Positions 42,853 through 53,199 of a stretch of 64,000 nt of DNA are shown piece after piece; the stretch's first letter is position 1; the number at the start of each line of letters is the position of its first letter. Location: positions 434,001 through 498,000 of the forward strand of contig NZ_LIPD01000002.1 of assembly GCF_001905545.1 (NCBI RefSeq). The letters run 5' to 3'. The notes below the pieces were generated by a model. It was given only the letters and a program-made list of their open reading frames with translations. It had not been told where the DNA came from and ran no database searches. Both the position numbers and the translations under genes were made by a program. Source of the DNA: Streptomyces sp. CB02056 (GTDB lineage Bacteria; Actinomycetota; Actinomycetes; Streptomycetales; Streptomycetaceae).

Positions 42853-44466
42853 GTGACTGCGAGAACCGTCGCCGGTCATGAGGACGCGGACCGCCGCCGC
42901 TGGTGGGCGCTGGCCGTCATCGCCACCGCCCAGCTCATGATCGTGCTCGACATCACCATCGTGAACATCGCACTGCCGTCCGCCCAACGGGACCTGGGCA
43001 TCTCGGACGCCGACCGGCAGTGGGTGATCACCGCCTACACGCTGGCCTTCGGCGGCCTGCTGCTGCTCGGCGGCCGGCTGGGCGACCTCTTCGGCCGCAA
43101 GCGCGTCTTCACCGTCGGCCTGCTGGGCTTCGCCCTCGCCTCCGCCCTCGGCGGCGCGGCGGTCGGCCCCGCCATGCTCTTCGGCGCCCGCGCCCTCCAG
43201 GGCGCGTTCGGCGCCCTGCTCGCCCCCTCCGCGCTGGGGCTGCTCTCCACCACCTTCTCCGATCCGCGGGAGCGCAGTACGGCCTTCGGCATCTTCGGCG
43301 CGATCGCCGGCGGCGGCTCCGCGATCGGCTTCATCGCCGGCGGCCTGCTGACCGAGTACCTGGACTGGCGCTGGTGCCTGTTCGTCAACGTGCCGATCGC
43401 CGCCGTCACCGCCTTCGCGGCCTTCAACGTGCTGAAGCGCGACCACGTCGGGAAGGGCCGCCGGCTGCGGCTGGACCTGCCCGGGGCGCTGCTCGGCTGC
43501 GGCGGCCTGCTGGCGATCGTCTACGGCACCTCCGAGGCCGTGACCAGGGGCTGGGGCGACGGCCTGGTGATCGGCCCGCTGGTCCTGGGCGTGGCGCTGC
43601 TCGCGGCGTTCGTCCTGGTGGAGCGGCGCACCGCGCACCCGCTGCTGCCGCTGCACATCGTCGCCGACCGCAACCGGGGCGGCGGCGCGCTCTCGGTGGG
43701 CCTGGCGATGGTCGGCATGTTCGGCCTCTTCCTGTTCCTGACCTACTACCTCCAGGCCATCAAGCACTTCTCGCCGATCGTGTCCGGCCTGTCCTTCCTG
43801 CCCATGACGGTCGCCATCGTGCTGAGTTCGACGGGCTTCGCGGCCCGGATGATGACCAGGGTGCCGTCCCGGAACCTGATCGGCCCCGGCCTGCTGCTCG
43901 CCGCGGGCGGCATGGCCTGGCTGACCCAGATGCGGGTGGACAGCCCGTGGGCCGGCATGGTGCTGCCCGCCGAGCTGCTGATCGGCTTCGGCATGGGCCT
44001 GGTGTTCATGCCGGCCATGAGCCTGGCCACCCTCGGGGTCGCCCCGAACGAGGCCGGCGCGGCCTCGGCCACCATCAACTCGGCGCAGCAGGTGGGCGGT
44101 TCGGTCGGCACCGCGCTGCTGAACACGGTCGCCGCGAGTGCCACCGCGAGCTTCCTGGCCACCCGGATCGCCGCCGACCCGGCGGTGCGCGCCCAGGGCG
44201 CGGTGCACGGCTACGTGGTCGCGACCTGGGTGGCGATGGGCGTGCTGCTGGCGGCCGCGCTGGTCGCGGTGCTGATGATCGACCACCGGCCGACCCCGGT
44301 CGCGGCCACCGCCGTCGAGGGCGGGGCGGCATCGGCGTCCGCCGTACGGGCGGTGGACGGGCGGCCGAGCCCGCGGGCCGTGGCCCGGGCCGACGTCCGG
44401 GCGAACGTCGAGACCGGGGCCGAGGTCCGGGCCGAGGCGGGTCCGGAGCGGCCACCCGCCGATTGA
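42853..44466 (+). CDS. DHA2-family (14-TM) MFS transporter
   Basis: 537-residue drug:proton antiporter. Span 1 has LMIVLDITIVNIALPSAQRDLG, the DHA2 motif D1 region (shown in part: VLDITIVNIALP). Motif A is GGRLGDLFGRKR and motif C lies in span 5 (GGGSAIGFIAGG). About 14 spans end near residue 480, followed by a 55-residue Ala/Arg/Glu-rich cytosolic tail that is unusual for the family. GTG at 42853 has GGAAGG about 9 nt upstream. It shows similarity in layout to the pump at 19145 but is only distantly related. No regulator adjoins it. Confidence 0.9.
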   Translation: MTARTVAGHEDADRRRWWALAVIATAQLMIVLDITIVNIALPSAQRDLGISDADRQWVITAYTLAFGGLLLLGGRLGDLFGRKRVFTVGLLGFALASALGGAAVGPAMLFGARALQGAFGALLAPSALGLLSTTFSDPRERSTAFGIFGAIAGGGSAIGFIAGGLLTEYLDWRWCLFVNVPIAAVTAFAAFNVLKRDHVGKGRRLRLDLPGALLGCGGLLAIVYGTSEAVTRGWGDGLVIGPLVLGVALLAAFVLVERRTAHPLLPLHIVADRNRGGGALSVGLAMVGMFGLFLFLTYYLQAIKHFSPIVSGLSFLPMTVAIVLSSTGFAARMMTRVPSRNLIGPGLLLAAGGMAWLTQMRVDSPWAGMVLPAELLIGFGMGLVFMPAMSLATLGVAPNEAGAASATINSAQQVGGSVGTALLNTVAASATASFLATRIAADPAVRAQGAVHGYVVATWVAMGVLLAAALVAVLMIDHRPTPVAATAVEGGAASASAVRAVDGRPSPRAVARADVRANVETGAEVRAEAGPERPPAD

Positions 44467-44474
44467 AATTTGCA

Positions 44475-44488
44475 GCAAGTCCTTGCAG
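44475..44488. promoter_or_regulatory. Candidate sugar-responsive operator before the PfkB gene
   Basis: GCAAG-TC-CTTGC is a palindrome, flanked by further TTGCAG repeats (from 44470). CTTGCAG/GCAAG repeats are typical of LacI-family control sites before Streptomyces sugar genes. Confidence 0.45.
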
Positions 44489-44550
44489 TCAACCTCCGGC
44501 GCCTGCTTGACTCCTGGCCACCACCGTCCAGGAAGCAAGGAGGCGCCGCC

Positions 44551-45483
44551 GTGCCGTCCGAGACCGTTTCGCCCGAGGCCGCGCCGCCCGAGTTCGACCT
44601 GCTCGTCGTCGGCGGCAGCGGCGTGGACACCATCGTCCGGGTCGAGCGGCTGGAACTCCCGCCCGGCGACTCGCGGTTCGTCGAGCCGGTGCGGGACTAC
44701 GTCGGCCACACCGGCAACGGCGTCGCCCTCGGCGCCCACCACCTCGGCCTGCGCACCGCGTTCATCGACTTCCTCGGCGACGACCCCCAGGGCGACCTGG
44801 TCCGCGCCCACTACGCGCGCCACGGACTGCACTTCGCGCACCTGGTGAGCCCGTACGGCACCCCGCGCGGGGTCAACCTGGTGGACCCGGAGGGCCGCCG
44901 GTTCTCCTTCTTCGACGGCCGCCACCCCGCCGACCTGCGGCTGCCGCGCGACTTCTGTCTGCCGTACGCCGAGCGCAGCCGGCACGTCCACCTGTCCATC
45001 ACCGGCGTCAACCGGGACATGTACGGCGACCTGCACCGCCTCGGCCGCACCACCTCCACCGACCTGCATGACTGGGACGGCGCCGACCCGCACCACCGCG
45101 ACTACGCGCTCGGCTCCGACCTGGTCTTCCTCTCGGTGGCCGGCTGCCGCGGCCGGCACGAGGAGGTGATGCGCGCGATCCTCGCCGAGGGGCGCGCGCG
45201 GGTGGTCGTCGCCACCGCCGGCGCCGAGGGCTGCCACCTGCTCACCCGGGACGACCCGGCGCCGCGCCGGCTGCCGGCCGTCGACCCGGGCCGTCCGGTG
45301 GTGGACACCAACGGCGCCGGGGACGCCTTCGTGTCCGGCTTCCTGTACGCCTGGTTCCAGGGCCGCCCGCCGCTGGACTGCGCCCGGGCCGGTACGGTGG
45401 CCGGGGCCTTCGCCTGCACCGCCGCCGGGACGCACACCGCTTTCGTCGGAGCCGCAGAACTGGACGCGGTGCTGACGCGCTGA
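44551..45483 (+). CDS. PfkB-family carbohydrate kinase
   Basis: 310-residue ATP-dependent sugar or nucleoside kinase of the ribokinase family. The N-terminal GGSGVDTIVRV and glycine-rich GHTGNGVALGAHHLG bind substrate; the C-terminal signature DTNGAGDAF carries the catalytic base Asp258. GTG at 44551 has AAGGAGG 7 nt upstream. No transporter or isomerase is adjacent, so the sugar (ribose, fructose-type or adenosine) is unknown. It follows the efflux pump by 84 bp but has its own operator-like repeats. Confidence 0.88.
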   Translation: MPSETVSPEAAPPEFDLLVVGGSGVDTIVRVERLELPPGDSRFVEPVRDYVGHTGNGVALGAHHLGLRTAFIDFLGDDPQGDLVRAHYARHGLHFAHLVSPYGTPRGVNLVDPEGRRFSFFDGRHPADLRLPRDFCLPYAERSRHVHLSITGVNRDMYGDLHRLGRTTSTDLHDWDGADPHHRDYALGSDLVFLSVAGCRGRHEEVMRAILAEGRARVVVATAGAEGCHLLTRDDPAPRRLPAVDPGRPVVDTNGAGDAFVSGFLYAWFQGRPPLDCARAGTVAGAFACTAAGTHTAFVGAAELDAVLTR

Positions 45484-45591
45484 CGGTATTTCTCATCGAG
45501 CTCCAAGGAGCCGGTCACGCCCTTTCCAGGCTGAGGCGCCATAGTCGTTCACCGAACGACGCCACCGACCGCCCCGGCAGGAGAGACAGGC

Positions 45592-46569
45592 ATGGGCAAG
45601 CACCGCCGCGAGGGTTCGCGCCGCCGCAGACTCCTGGCCCCGTCCCTGTTCACCGCGCTGTCCGCGGTGGCGGTCGCCGCGGTGCTGACCGGGACGCACG
45701 GGCTGGACCTGTCCGACACGACGGCTGCCGGGAAGGCGGCCCGCAGCACCCGTGCCGCCGTGCCCGTCCCGGCCGCCGACCCGGCGGCGGTCGCCCCGCC
45801 CGCCCCGGTCGCGGCCCCCACGCCCTCCGCGGCGCCGACCGCCGACCCGACGGCCACCGCGACGGCCACCCCCGCCGCCGCGCCGGCCGCCCCGACCACC
45901 ACCGCCGCCGACGTCGCGCTCGGCACCACCGCCCCGGCGCCGGCCGGCGACCGTGAGACCGGGACGGTCGGCGCGCTGTTCAGCGGCACGCCGACGGCCG
46001 GCGACCACTTCTGCACCGCCAGCGTGCTGCACAGCGCCACCGGCAACCTGCTGCTGACCGCCGCGCACTGTCTCAGCAGCACCGACGGCGTCACCTTCGC
46101 CCCCGGCTACCGCGACGGCTCCGCCCCGTACGGCACCTGGCGGGTGACCGCGATCCACACCACCGCCGGCTGGTCCCAGAAGGGCGACGAGGACGAGGAC
46201 TTCGCGATCCTGGAGACCGCCCCCAGCAACGGCCGCAACGTCGAGGACGTGGTCGGCGGCAACCGGCTGGGCACCGACGAGCCGTTCGGCGCCACCGTCC
46301 GCCTCTACGGCTACCCCGCCGACGCCGAGGCGCCCGTCCTGTGCACCAACACCACCGGGCAGCAGAGCGCCTACCAGCGGGTCGTCCACTGCCCGGCCTA
46401 CCCGGGCGGCACCAGCGGCGGCCCGTGGATCAACACCGCCACCGGCGACGTGATCGGCGCGATCGGCGGCTACCAGCAGGGCGGCGACACCGACGACATC
46501 TCGTACAGCGCCCTCTTCGACCACACCATCGCGGACCTGTACACCCAGGCCGAGGCGGCCGCCTCCTGA
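45592..46569 (+). CDS. Secreted trypsin-like serine peptidase
   Basis: 325-residue exported protease. The basic N-terminus and a hydrophobic segment (about 18-38) form a signal peptide or anchor. An Ala/Pro/Thr-rich linker spans about 50-110, then a chymotrypsin-fold domain with catalytic His159 (TAAHC), Asp203 (EDFAIL) and Ser275 (GGTSGGPW). The Cys in TAAHC and a later Cys pair should form disulfides. RBS AGGAGAG lies upstream of the ATG. It is transcribed alone and ends near the tRNA terminator. The substrate is unknown. Confidence 0.9.
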   Translation: MGKHRREGSRRRRLLAPSLFTALSAVAVAAVLTGTHGLDLSDTTAAGKAARSTRAAVPVPAADPAAVAPPAPVAAPTPSAAPTADPTATATATPAAAPAAPTTTAADVALGTTAPAPAGDRETGTVGALFSGTPTAGDHFCTASVLHSATGNLLLTAAHCLSSTDGVTFAPGYRDGSAPYGTWRVTAIHTTAGWSQKGDEDEDFAILETAPSNGRNVEDVVGGNRLGTDEPFGATVRLYGYPADAEAPVLCTNTTGQQSAYQRVVHCPAYPGGTSGGPWINTATGDVIGAIGGYQQGGDTDDISYSALFDHTIADLYTQAEAAAS

Positions 46570-46633
46570 GACACCGGGTCCGGACCCGGCCCCCACCCGG
46601 GCCCGGACCCGGTCGCGCGTCCGCATACGACAA

Positions 46634-46672
46634 AGGCCCAGATCCGTGGATCAACTCCACTGATCTGGGCCT
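46634..46672. terminator. Terminator of tRNA-Arg, probably bidirectional
   Basis: AGGCCCAGATC (46634-46644) pairs with GATCTGGGCCT (46662-46672), and inside it GTGGA/TCCAC extends the stem with one mismatch and a TCAAC loop. On the tRNA strand it is followed by TTTG. Confidence 0.8.
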
Positions 46673-46692
46673 GACTTGCACTTCCTGCGAAG

Positions 46693-46764
46693 TGCCCCCG
46701 GTAGGATTCGAACCTACGCACCCGCCTCCGGAGGGCGGTGCTCTATCCCCTGAGCTACGGGGGC
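46693..46764 (-). tRNA. tRNA-Arg (anticodon CCG)
   Basis: Read on the minus strand: acceptor GCCCCCG/CGGGGGC, D-arm GCTC...GAGC, anticodon stem CCGCC/GGCGG with loop CTCCGGA giving anticodon CCG, T-arm GTAGG-TTCGAAT-CCTAC, discriminator A. CCA is not encoded. It decodes CGG. It lies alone and convergent with the protease gene. Confidence 0.96.
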
Positions 46765-46953
46765 CTGTTGGCCTGTCGGTCGCTCGCGCTTCCGACGTGA
46801 GAACAGTACCAGGCTCCGGCGGTGGTCCGTGCACGGGTTTCCCCGAAGATCGTCCGGGCCGCGGATCGGGCGGCGGATCGACCCGGGGATCGGGCCGTGT
46901 GCCGGGTGGGGGCGGAAGTGCCCAAAGGCCGGACGGGGCGGCGGGGCCGCCGA

Positions 46954-46959
46954 TACCCT
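46954..46959 (+). promoter_or_regulatory. -10 element of leaderless promoter (gene at 46967)
   Basis: TACCCT ends 7 nt before the GTG at 46967, without an RBS. Confidence 0.45.
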
Positions 46960-46966
46960 CGGTGAG

Positions 46967-47431
46967 GTGTCGGGAGTGTCCGGGCGGGTCCTCGTGGTGG
47001 ACGACAGCGAGGTGATCCGCCAGCTGATCAGGGTCAACCTGGAGCTCGAGGGCTTCGAGGTGGTGACCGCCGCCGACGGCGCCGAGTGCCTGGAGGTCGT
47101 CCGCCGGGTGCGGCCCGACGTGGTGACGCTGGACGTGGTGATGCCGAGGCTGGACGGCCTGCGGACGGCGGCCCGGCTGCGCGCGACCCCGGACACCAGC
47201 CGGCTGCCGATCGCGATCGTGAGCGCCTGCACCCCGGCGGACCTCGACCTGGGGGAGACGGTCGGGGTGGACGGCTACCTCGGCAAGCCCTTCGACCCGG
47301 CCGACCTGGTGGCCCTGGTCCGGCGCCTGATGGGGCTCGCGGAACAGTCCGCCGGTCCGTCCGGCGGGCGCCGCGCCGGCCCGTCCGACGCAGTTCGCCC
47401 TGAGCGAACAGAGCGGACGGATCGCGGCTGA
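46967..47431 (+). CDS. Single-domain response regulator (CheY-like receiver)
   Basis: 154-residue protein consisting of one receiver domain (about 5-125): acidic pair VVDDSE, phospho-acceptor Asp in TLDVVMP, and Lys in GYLGKPF. There is no output domain; a basic, Gly/Arg-rich tail follows. GTG at 46967 is chosen for its leaderless -10 element; another GTG three codons later is possible. No kinase is adjacent, so it is an orphan. Its place directly before argS is, from memory, conserved in streptomycetes. Confidence 0.82.
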   Translation: MSGVSGRVLVVDDSEVIRQLIRVNLELEGFEVVTAADGAECLEVVRRVRPDVVTLDVVMPRLDGLRTAARLRATPDTSRLPIAIVSACTPADLDLGETVGVDGYLGKPFDPADLVALVRRLMGLAEQSAGPSGGRRAGPSDAVRPERTERTDRG

Positions 47432-47501
47432 GACCCGGTAACCACGGCGCACCGGCGTCTCAACCGGTAAACCGGGTGGCGGGCGGGTACCCCGTCTCGC
47501 C

Positions 47502-47507
47502 TACGCT
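47502..47507 (+). promoter_or_regulatory. -10 element of leaderless argS promoter
   Basis: TACGCT ends 7 nt before the GTG start of argS, with no Shine-Dalgarno sequence between. Confidence 0.55.
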
Positions 47508-47514
47508 TGGCGTC

Positions 47515-49176
47515 GTGACCCCCGCAGACCTTTCCCAGGCAATCCAGGCCGCAGTGAGCTCCGCCGTCGAGGCGGGCGAGCTGGCCGTCGCCGTGCCCGA
47601 GCACGTGACGGTCGAACGGCCCAAGAACAGGGACCACGGCGACTACGCGACCAACGTGGCCCTCCAGCTCGCCAAGGCGGCCGGCAAGCCGCCGCGAGCC
47701 GTTGCCGAGCTGCTGGCCGACCGCCTGCGAGGGATCACCGGCGTCGCCAAGGTCGACATCGCCGGTCCGGGCTTCCTGAACATCACCCTGGACACCGCCA
47801 CCGCCGGCGCGCTGGCGCGCACCGTCGTCGAGGCGGGCGAGGCCTACGGCCGCAACGAGGCCCTCAAGGGCCTGAGGATCAACCTGGAGTTCGTCTCCGC
47901 CAACCCGACCGGCCCGATCCACATCGGCGGCGTCCGCTGGGCCGCCGTCGGCGACTCGATGGCGCGCGTGCTGCGGGCCTCCGGCGCCGACGTCACCACC
48001 GAGTACTACCTCAACGACGCGGGCGTGCAGATCGGCAAGTTCGCCGCCTCGCTGCAGGCCGCCGCGAACGGCCGCCCGGCGCCCGAGGACGGCTACGTCG
48101 GCGAGTACATCGTCGACATCGCCAAGGCGCTCACCGACGCGATCCCCGGCGTGCTCGACCTCTCCGAGGAGGAGCAGCTCCAGGTCTTCCGCACCGAGGG
48201 CCTCAAGCTCATGGTCGCCGAGATCAAGCGCTCGATGGACGAGTTCGGCACCCACTTCGACGTGTGGTTCTCGGAGAAGACGCTGCACGACTCCGGCGCG
48301 GTCGAGAAGGCCATCGACCGGCTGCGCGAGCAGGGCCACGTCTTCGAGCAGGACGACGCGGTCTTCCTGCGCACCACCGACTTCGGCGACGACAAGGACC
48401 GCGTCCTGGTCAAGGCCGACGGCGACAAGACCTACTTCGCCGCCGACGCCGCGTACTACCTGTCCAAGCGGGACCGCGGCGCCGAGGTCGCGCTCTACAT
48501 GCTGGGCGCCGACCACCACGGCTATGTCAACCGCCTCAAGGCCATCGCGGCCTGCGCGGGCGACGACATGGACCACAACATCGAGGTGAAGATCGGCCAG
48601 TTCGTGAAGATGCTTCGCGACGGCGAAGAGGTCCGCATGTCGAAGCGGGCCGGCAACATCATCACGATCGACGACGTGATCGAGTGGATCGGCGTGGACG
48701 CCGCCCGCTACACCCTGGCGCGCTCCTCCACGGACTCGACGATCACGCTGGACATCAACCTGCTGACCAGCCAGACCAACGAGAACCCGGTCTTCTACGT
48801 CCAGTACGCGCACACCCGGATGTGCGGCGTGGCCCGCAAGGCCGCCGAGCTGGGCGTGGACAAGGGCACGGTCGAGCAGTTCAAGCCCGAGCTGCTCGCC
48901 ACCGAGTGGGAGTCCGACGTGCTCGGCCACCTCGCGGAGTTCCCGCGGGTGCTGGCCACGGCCGGCGAGCTGCGCGAGCCGCACCGGGTCGCGCGCTACC
49001 TGGAGGACCTCGCGGGCAAGTACCACCGCCTGTACGAGAACTGCATGTTCCTGCCCAAGGGCGACGAGGAGCTCTCCGACACGCACCGCGCCCGCCTCTG
49101 GCTGGTCGAGGCGACGCGCACCGTGCTCGCCAACGGACTCACGCTCCTGGGCGTGACGGCGCCCGAGCGGATGTAG
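47515..49176 (+). CDS. argS: Arginyl-tRNA synthetase
   Basis: 553-residue class I synthetase that charges tRNA-Arg. N-terminal additional domain (about 1-100), catalytic core with the HIGH variant HIGG (His136) in [10 protein letters not shown], and the KMSKS-type loop RMSKRAGN (Met375-Lys377). The C-terminal DALR helical domain contains VQYAHTRM. ArgRS binds tRNA before activating Arg, and HIGG plus RMSK are typical of the actinobacterial form. The start is GTG on an apparently leaderless transcript. A long hairpin separates it from lysA. Confidence 0.96.
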   Translation: MTPADLSQAIQAAVSSAVEAGELAVAVPEHVTVERPKNRDHGDYATNVALQLAKAAGKPPRAVAELLADRLRGITGVAKVDIAGPGFLNITLDTATAGALARTVVEAGEAYGRNEALKGLRINLEFVSANPTGPIHIGGVRWAAVGDSMARVLRASGADVTTEYYLNDAGVQIGKFAASLQAAANGRPAPEDGYVGEYIVDIAKALTDAIPGVLDLSEEEQLQVFRTEGLKLMVAEIKRSMDEFGTHFDVWFSEKTLHDSGAVEKAIDRLREQGHVFEQDDAVFLRTTDFGDDKDRVLVKADGDKTYFAADAAYYLSKRDRGAEVALYMLGADHHGYVNRLKAIAACAGDDMDHNIEVKIGQFVKMLRDGEEVRMSKRAGNIITIDDVIEWIGVDAARYTLARSSTDSTITLDINLLTSQTNENPVFYVQYAHTRMCGVARKAAELGVDKGTVEQFKPELLATEWESDVLGHLAEFPRVLATAGELREPHRVARYLEDLAGKYHRLYENCMFLPKGDEELSDTHRARLWLVEATRTVLANGLTLLGVTAPERM

Positions 49177-49195
49177 GCACCACCCCCAAGCGCAC

Positions 49196-49241
49196 GGCGG
49201 GGGCGGCTGACGGTCAACGTGGACCGTCGCCGCCCCTCGCC
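49196..49241 (+). terminator. Interrupted hairpin between argS and lysA
   Basis: GGCG, GGGGCGG and GACGGTC (49196-49215) pair with GACCGTC, CCGCCCC and CGCC (49222-49241), with small bulges and an AACGTG-type loop. No U-run; it may terminate argS or attenuate lysA. Confidence 0.6.
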
Positions 49242-49265
49242 ATAGGTCTCGAAGGATCTCCGAAG

Positions 49266-50657
49266 ATGAGTCGCTCCGCACACCCGGCAGGCCCCCGTCA
49301 CGGCGACGTCCTGCCCGAGGGCCACTACCAGGCCCCGCCAGCCGACCTGAACGCGCTCGACCCCAAGGTCTGGTCGCGCACCGTCGCCCGGAACGCCGAG
49401 GGCGTGGCGACCGTCGGCGGCATCGACGTCAAGCGGCTGGCCGCCGAGTTCGGCACCCCCGCCTACGTGCTGGACGAGGAGGACTTCCGGTCCCGGGCGC
49501 GCGCCTGGCGCGACGCCTTCGGCACCGGCGCGGACGTCTACTACGCCGGGAAGGCGTTCCTCTCCAAGGCCGTCGTGCGCTGGCTGCACGAGGAGGGCCT
49601 CAACCTCGACGTGTGCAGCCCGGGCGAGCTGGCGGTCGCCCTGGCCGCCGGGATGCCGCCGGAGCGGATCGCGCTGCACGGCAACAACAAGTCGGCGGAC
49701 GAGCTCGAGCACGCGGTGAAGACCGGCGTCGGGCACATCGTGGTCGACTCCTACGAGGAGATCGGGCGCCTGGCCGCGATCGCCGCCCGCCAGGGCGTGC
49801 GCCAGCAGGTGCTGATCCGGATCACCGTCGGCGTTGAGGCGCACACCCACGAGTTCATCGCCACCGCGCACGAGGACCAGAAGTTCGGGCTGTCCCTCAC
49901 CGGGGGAGCGGCCGCCGAGGCGGTGCGCCGGGTGCTCGGCCACGACAGCCTGGAGCTGCGCGGCATCCACTCGCACATCGGCTCGCAGATCTTCGACATG
50001 GCGGGCTTCGAGGTGGCCGCCCGCCGGGTGGTCGGCCTGCTGGCCGGGATCCGTGACGAGCACGGCGTCCAGCTGCCCGAGATCGACCTCGGCGGCGGCC
50101 TCGGCATCGCGTACACCAGCGAGGACGACCCGCGCGAGCCGGCCGAGATCGCGGCCGCGCTGGCTGACATCGTCCGCCGCGAGTGCGCCGCCGCGAACCT
50201 GGACGCCCCCCGGCTGAGCGTGGAGCCGGGCCGGGCGATCGTCGGCCCGACGGCGTTCACGCTGTACGAGGTCGGCACCGTCAAGCCGCTGGAGGGCCTG
50301 CGCACCTACGTCAGCGTGGACGGCGGGATGTCCGACAACATCCGCACCGCGCTGTACGACGCCGAGTACTCGGTGGCCCTGGTGTCGCGCACCAGCGACG
50401 CGGAGCCGATGCTGGTGCGGGTGGTCGGCAAGCACTGCGAGTCCGGCGACATCGTCGTCCGGGACGCCTTCCTGCCGGCCGACCTGGCCCCGGGCGACCT
50501 GATCGCGGTGCCCGCCACCGGCGCCTACTGCCGGTCGATGGCGAGCAATTACAACCACGCCCTCAAGCCCCCCGTGCTCGCCGTCAGGGACGGTGCGGCG
50601 CGGGTGATCGTCCGGCGCGAGACGGAGGAGGATCTCCTGCGTCTGGATATCGGATGA
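49266..50657 (+). CDS. lysA: Diaminopimelate decarboxylase
   Basis: 463-residue PLP enzyme making L-lysine from meso-diaminopimelate, the last step of lysine synthesis. It has the alanine-racemase-fold barrel with PLP Lys96 in [14 protein letters not shown], the phosphate-binding [16 protein letters not shown], and the catalytic Cys in CESGD near the C-terminus. An N-terminal extension of about 45 residues is present in actinobacterial LysA. It opens the aspartate-family cluster lysA-hom-thrC-thrB. ATG 49266 has AAGGA 11 nt upstream, a rather long spacing. Confidence 0.95.
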   Translation: MSRSAHPAGPRHGDVLPEGHYQAPPADLNALDPKVWSRTVARNAEGVATVGGIDVKRLAAEFGTPAYVLDEEDFRSRARAWRDAFGTGADVYYAGKAFLSKAVVRWLHEEGLNLDVCSPGELAVALAAGMPPERIALHGNNKSADELEHAVKTGVGHIVVDSYEEIGRLAAIAARQGVRQQVLIRITVGVEAHTHEFIATAHEDQKFGLSLTGGAAAEAVRRVLGHDSLELRGIHSHIGSQIFDMAGFEVAARRVVGLLAGIRDEHGVQLPEIDLGGGLGIAYTSEDDPREPAEIAAALADIVRRECAAANLDAPRLSVEPGRAIVGPTAFTLYEVGTVKPLEGLRTYVSVDGGMSDNIRTALYDAEYSVALVSRTSDAEPMLVRVVGKHCESGDIVVRDAFLPADLAPGDLIAVPATGAYCRSMASNYNHALKPPVLAVRDGAARVIVRRETEEDLLRLDIG

Positions 50658-50798
50658 CGAAATCCTCGTCTCAGATCATGGAACGACCGTAGATCCGTAC
50701 GGAAAGTCCCGGAGACTGGTAGAGACCGAAGTTCCCGGCGGTCCAGGAAAACCCGCCGGAAATTACCGAAGCAGAAGAATGCAGAGCGGAGTCGGATG

Positions 50799-52088
50799 AT
50801 GCGTACGCGCCCGCTGAAGGTGGCGTTGCTGGGTTGTGGTGTGGTGGGCTCCGAGGTGGCGCGCATCATGACGACGACGGCCGACGACCTCGCCGCTCGC
50901 ATCGGCGCTCCGGTCGAGTTGGCCGGGATCGCGGTCCGCCGGGCCGGGCGGACCCGCCCGGGCGTCCCCGAGCACCTGATCACCACCGACGCCGAGGCCC
51001 TGGTCAACCGGGGCGACATCGACGTGGTGGTCGAGGTGGTGGGCGGCATCGAGCCCTCCAAATCGCTGATCCTGTCCGCCTTCCGGCAGGGCGCCTCGGT
51101 GGTCAGCGCCAACAAGGCGCTGCTCGCCAAGGACGGCACCGAGCTGCACGCCGCGGCCGCCGAGGCCGGGGTGGACCTGTACTACGAGGCCGCGGTGGCG
51201 GGCGCGATCCCGCTGCTGCGCCCGCTGCGCGAGTCCCTCGCGGGGGACAAGGTCAACCGGGTGCTGGGGATCGTCAACGGCACCACCAACTTCATCCTCG
51301 ACAAGATGGACACCACCGGCGCCGGCTACTCGGAGGCGCTGGAGGAGGCCACCGCGCTGGGCTACGCCGAGGCCGACCCGACGGCCGACGTGGAGGGCTT
51401 CGACGCCGCCGCCAAGGCCGCGATCCTGGCCGGCATCGCCTTCCACACCAAGGTCACCGCGGCGGACGTCTACCGCGAGGGCATCACCGAGGTGACGGCG
51501 GCCGACATCGCCTCCGCCAAGGAGATGGGCTGCGTGGTCAAGCTGCTCGCGATCTGCGAGCGGGCCGCGGACGGCGAGTCCGTCACCGCGCGCGTCCACC
51601 CGGCGATGATCCCGCTGTCGCACCCGCTGGCCTCCGTCCGCGAGGCGTACAACGCGGTGTTCGTCGAGGCCGAGGCGGCCGGCCGGCTGATGTTCTACGG
51701 CCCGGGCGCGGGCGGCTCGCCGACCGCCTCCGCGGTGCTCGGCGACCTGGTCGCGGTCTGCCGCAACAAGCTCGCCGGCGCCACCGGCCCCGGTGACTCG
51801 GTGTACACGCGGCTGCCGGCCAAGCCGATGGACGAGGTGGTCACCCGCTACCACGTCAGCCTGGACGTGGACGACCGCGCGGGCGTGCTCGCCCAGGTGG
51901 CATCCGTCTTCGCCGAGCACGGCGTCTCCATCGACACCGTGCGCCAGCAGGGCCGCGACGGCGACGCCTCGCTCGTCGTGGTCACCCACCGTGCCACCGA
52001 CGCCGCGCTGTCGGCGACGGTCGACAAGCTCCGCGCGCTGGACAGCGTGCGGGACGTGGCCAGCATCATGCGGGTCGAAGGGGAATAA
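50799..52088 (+). CDS. hom: Homoserine dehydrogenase
   Basis: 429-residue NAD(P)H-dependent enzyme converting aspartate semialdehyde to homoserine, the branch point for Thr and Met. The Rossmann loop is GCGVVGSEV; the catalytic domain includes [18 protein letters not shown] and [11 protein letters not shown]-terminal ACT domain (about 350-429, [15 protein letters not shown]) is the probable Thr feedback site. Two ATG codons, at 50796 and 50799, are possible; GGAG spacing favours the second. thrC follows 10 nt downstream, so they are one operon. Confidence 0.95.
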   Translation: MRTRPLKVALLGCGVVGSEVARIMTTTADDLAARIGAPVELAGIAVRRAGRTRPGVPEHLITTDAEALVNRGDIDVVVEVVGGIEPSKSLILSAFRQGASVVSANKALLAKDGTELHAAAAEAGVDLYYEAAVAGAIPLLRPLRESLAGDKVNRVLGIVNGTTNFILDKMDTTGAGYSEALEEATALGYAEADPTADVEGFDAAAKAAILAGIAFHTKVTAADVYREGITEVTAADIASAKEMGCVVKLLAICERAADGESVTARVHPAMIPLSHPLASVREAYNAVFVEAEAAGRLMFYGPGAGGSPTASAVLGDLVAVCRNKLAGATGPGDSVYTRLPAKPMDEVVTRYHVSLDVDDRAGVLAQVASVFAEHGVSIDTVRQQGRDGDASLVVVTHRATDAALSATVDKLRALDSVRDVASIMRVEGE

Positions 52089-52098
52089 GGAACCAGCC

Positions 52099-53199
52099 AT
52101 GAACGCCGTTGCCGAGAACGTCGTCCGAGGCGCGCACACCCACCAGTGGCGCGGCCTGATCGAGGAGTACCGGGACCGCCTGCCGGTCACCGCGGCCACC
52201 CCGGTGGTCACCCTGTTGGAGGGCGGCACGCCCCTGGTCCCCGCCCAGGTGCTCTCCGAGCGCACGGGCTGCGAGGTCTACCTCAAGGTCGAGGGCGCCA
52301 ACCCGACCGGCTCCTTCAAGGACCGCGGGATGACGATGGCCATCTCCAAGGCCAAGGAGGAGGGCGCGCAGGCGGTCATCTGCGCCTCCACCGGCAACAC
52401 CTCGGCCTCCGCCGCCGCGTACGCGGTGCGGGCCGGGATGGTCTCCGCGGTGCTCGTCCCGCAGGGCAAGATCGCCCTCGGCAAGATGGGCCAGGCGCTG
52501 GTCCACGGCGCCAGGATCCTCCAGGTCGACGGGAACTTCGACGACTGCCTCACCCTTGCGCGTGAACTGTCCGAGAAGTACCCGGTGGCGCTGGTCAACT
52601 CGGTCAACCCGGTGCGGATCGAGGGCCAGAAGACCGCGGCCTTCGAGATCGTCGACATGCTCGGCGACGCCCCGGACATCCACGTCCTGCCGGTCGGCAA
52701 CGCGGGCAACATCACCGCGTACTGGAAGGGCTACCGCGAGTACGCGGCCGACGGCCTCGCCACCCGCACCCCGCGGATGTGGGGCTTCCAGGCCTCCGGC
52801 TCGGCCCCGATCGTGGACGGCGCGCCGGTGCTCAAGCCGCAGACCATCGCCACCGCGATCCGGATCGGCAACCCGGCCTCCTGGGACTTCGCGCTCGCCG
52901 CGCGGGACGAGTCCGGCGGCCTCATCGACAAGGTGACGGACCGTCAGATCCTGTCCGCCTACCGGCTGTTGGCCTCGCAGGAGGGCGTCTTCGTGGAGCC
53001 CGCCTCGGCCGCCTCGGTGGCCGGTCTACTGGCCAAGGCGGAGGCCGGCCTGGTCGACCCGGGCCAGCGGATCGTCTGCACCGTGACCGGCAACGGCCTG
53101 AAGGACCCGGACTGGGCGGTGGCCGGCGCGCCGCAGCCGCAGATCGTCCCGATCGACCCGGAGGCGGCCGCCCGCAGCCTCGGACTGCTCGACCGGTAA
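52099..53199 (+). CDS. thrC: Threonine synthase
   Basis: 366-residue PLP enzyme converting O-phosphohomoserine to threonine. PLP Lys74 is in TGSFKDRGM; the PLP-phosphate loop is GNAGNITAY. The short length and lack of an N-terminal insertion place it in the class shared with Bacillus and actinobacteria. RBS AAGG is 8 nt upstream; the gene is coupled to hom. A perfect UUCG-loop terminator follows directly, so thrB is not simply read through. Confidence 0.95.
   Translation: MNAVAENVVRGAHTHQWRGLIEEYRDRLPVTAATPVVTLLEGGTPLVPAQVLSERTGCEVYLKVEGANPTGSFKDRGMTMAISKAKEEGAQAVICASTGNTSASAAAYAVRAGMVSAVLVPQGKIALGKMGQALVHGARILQVDGNFDDCLTLARELSEKYPVALVNSVNPVRIEGQKTAAFEIVDMLGDAPDIHVLPVGNAGNITAYWKGYREYAADGLATRTPRMWGFQASGSAPIVDGAPVLKPQTIATAIRIGNPASWDFALAARDESGGLIDKVTDRQILSAYRLLASQEGVFVEPASAASVAGLLAKAEAGLVDPGQRIVCTVTGNGLKDPDWAVAGAPQPQIVPIDPEAAARSLGLLDR

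Noticed and set aside
49177..49265. A lysine riboswitch before lysA
   Set aside because: The gap is too short and contains only the interrupted hairpin assigned as a terminator.
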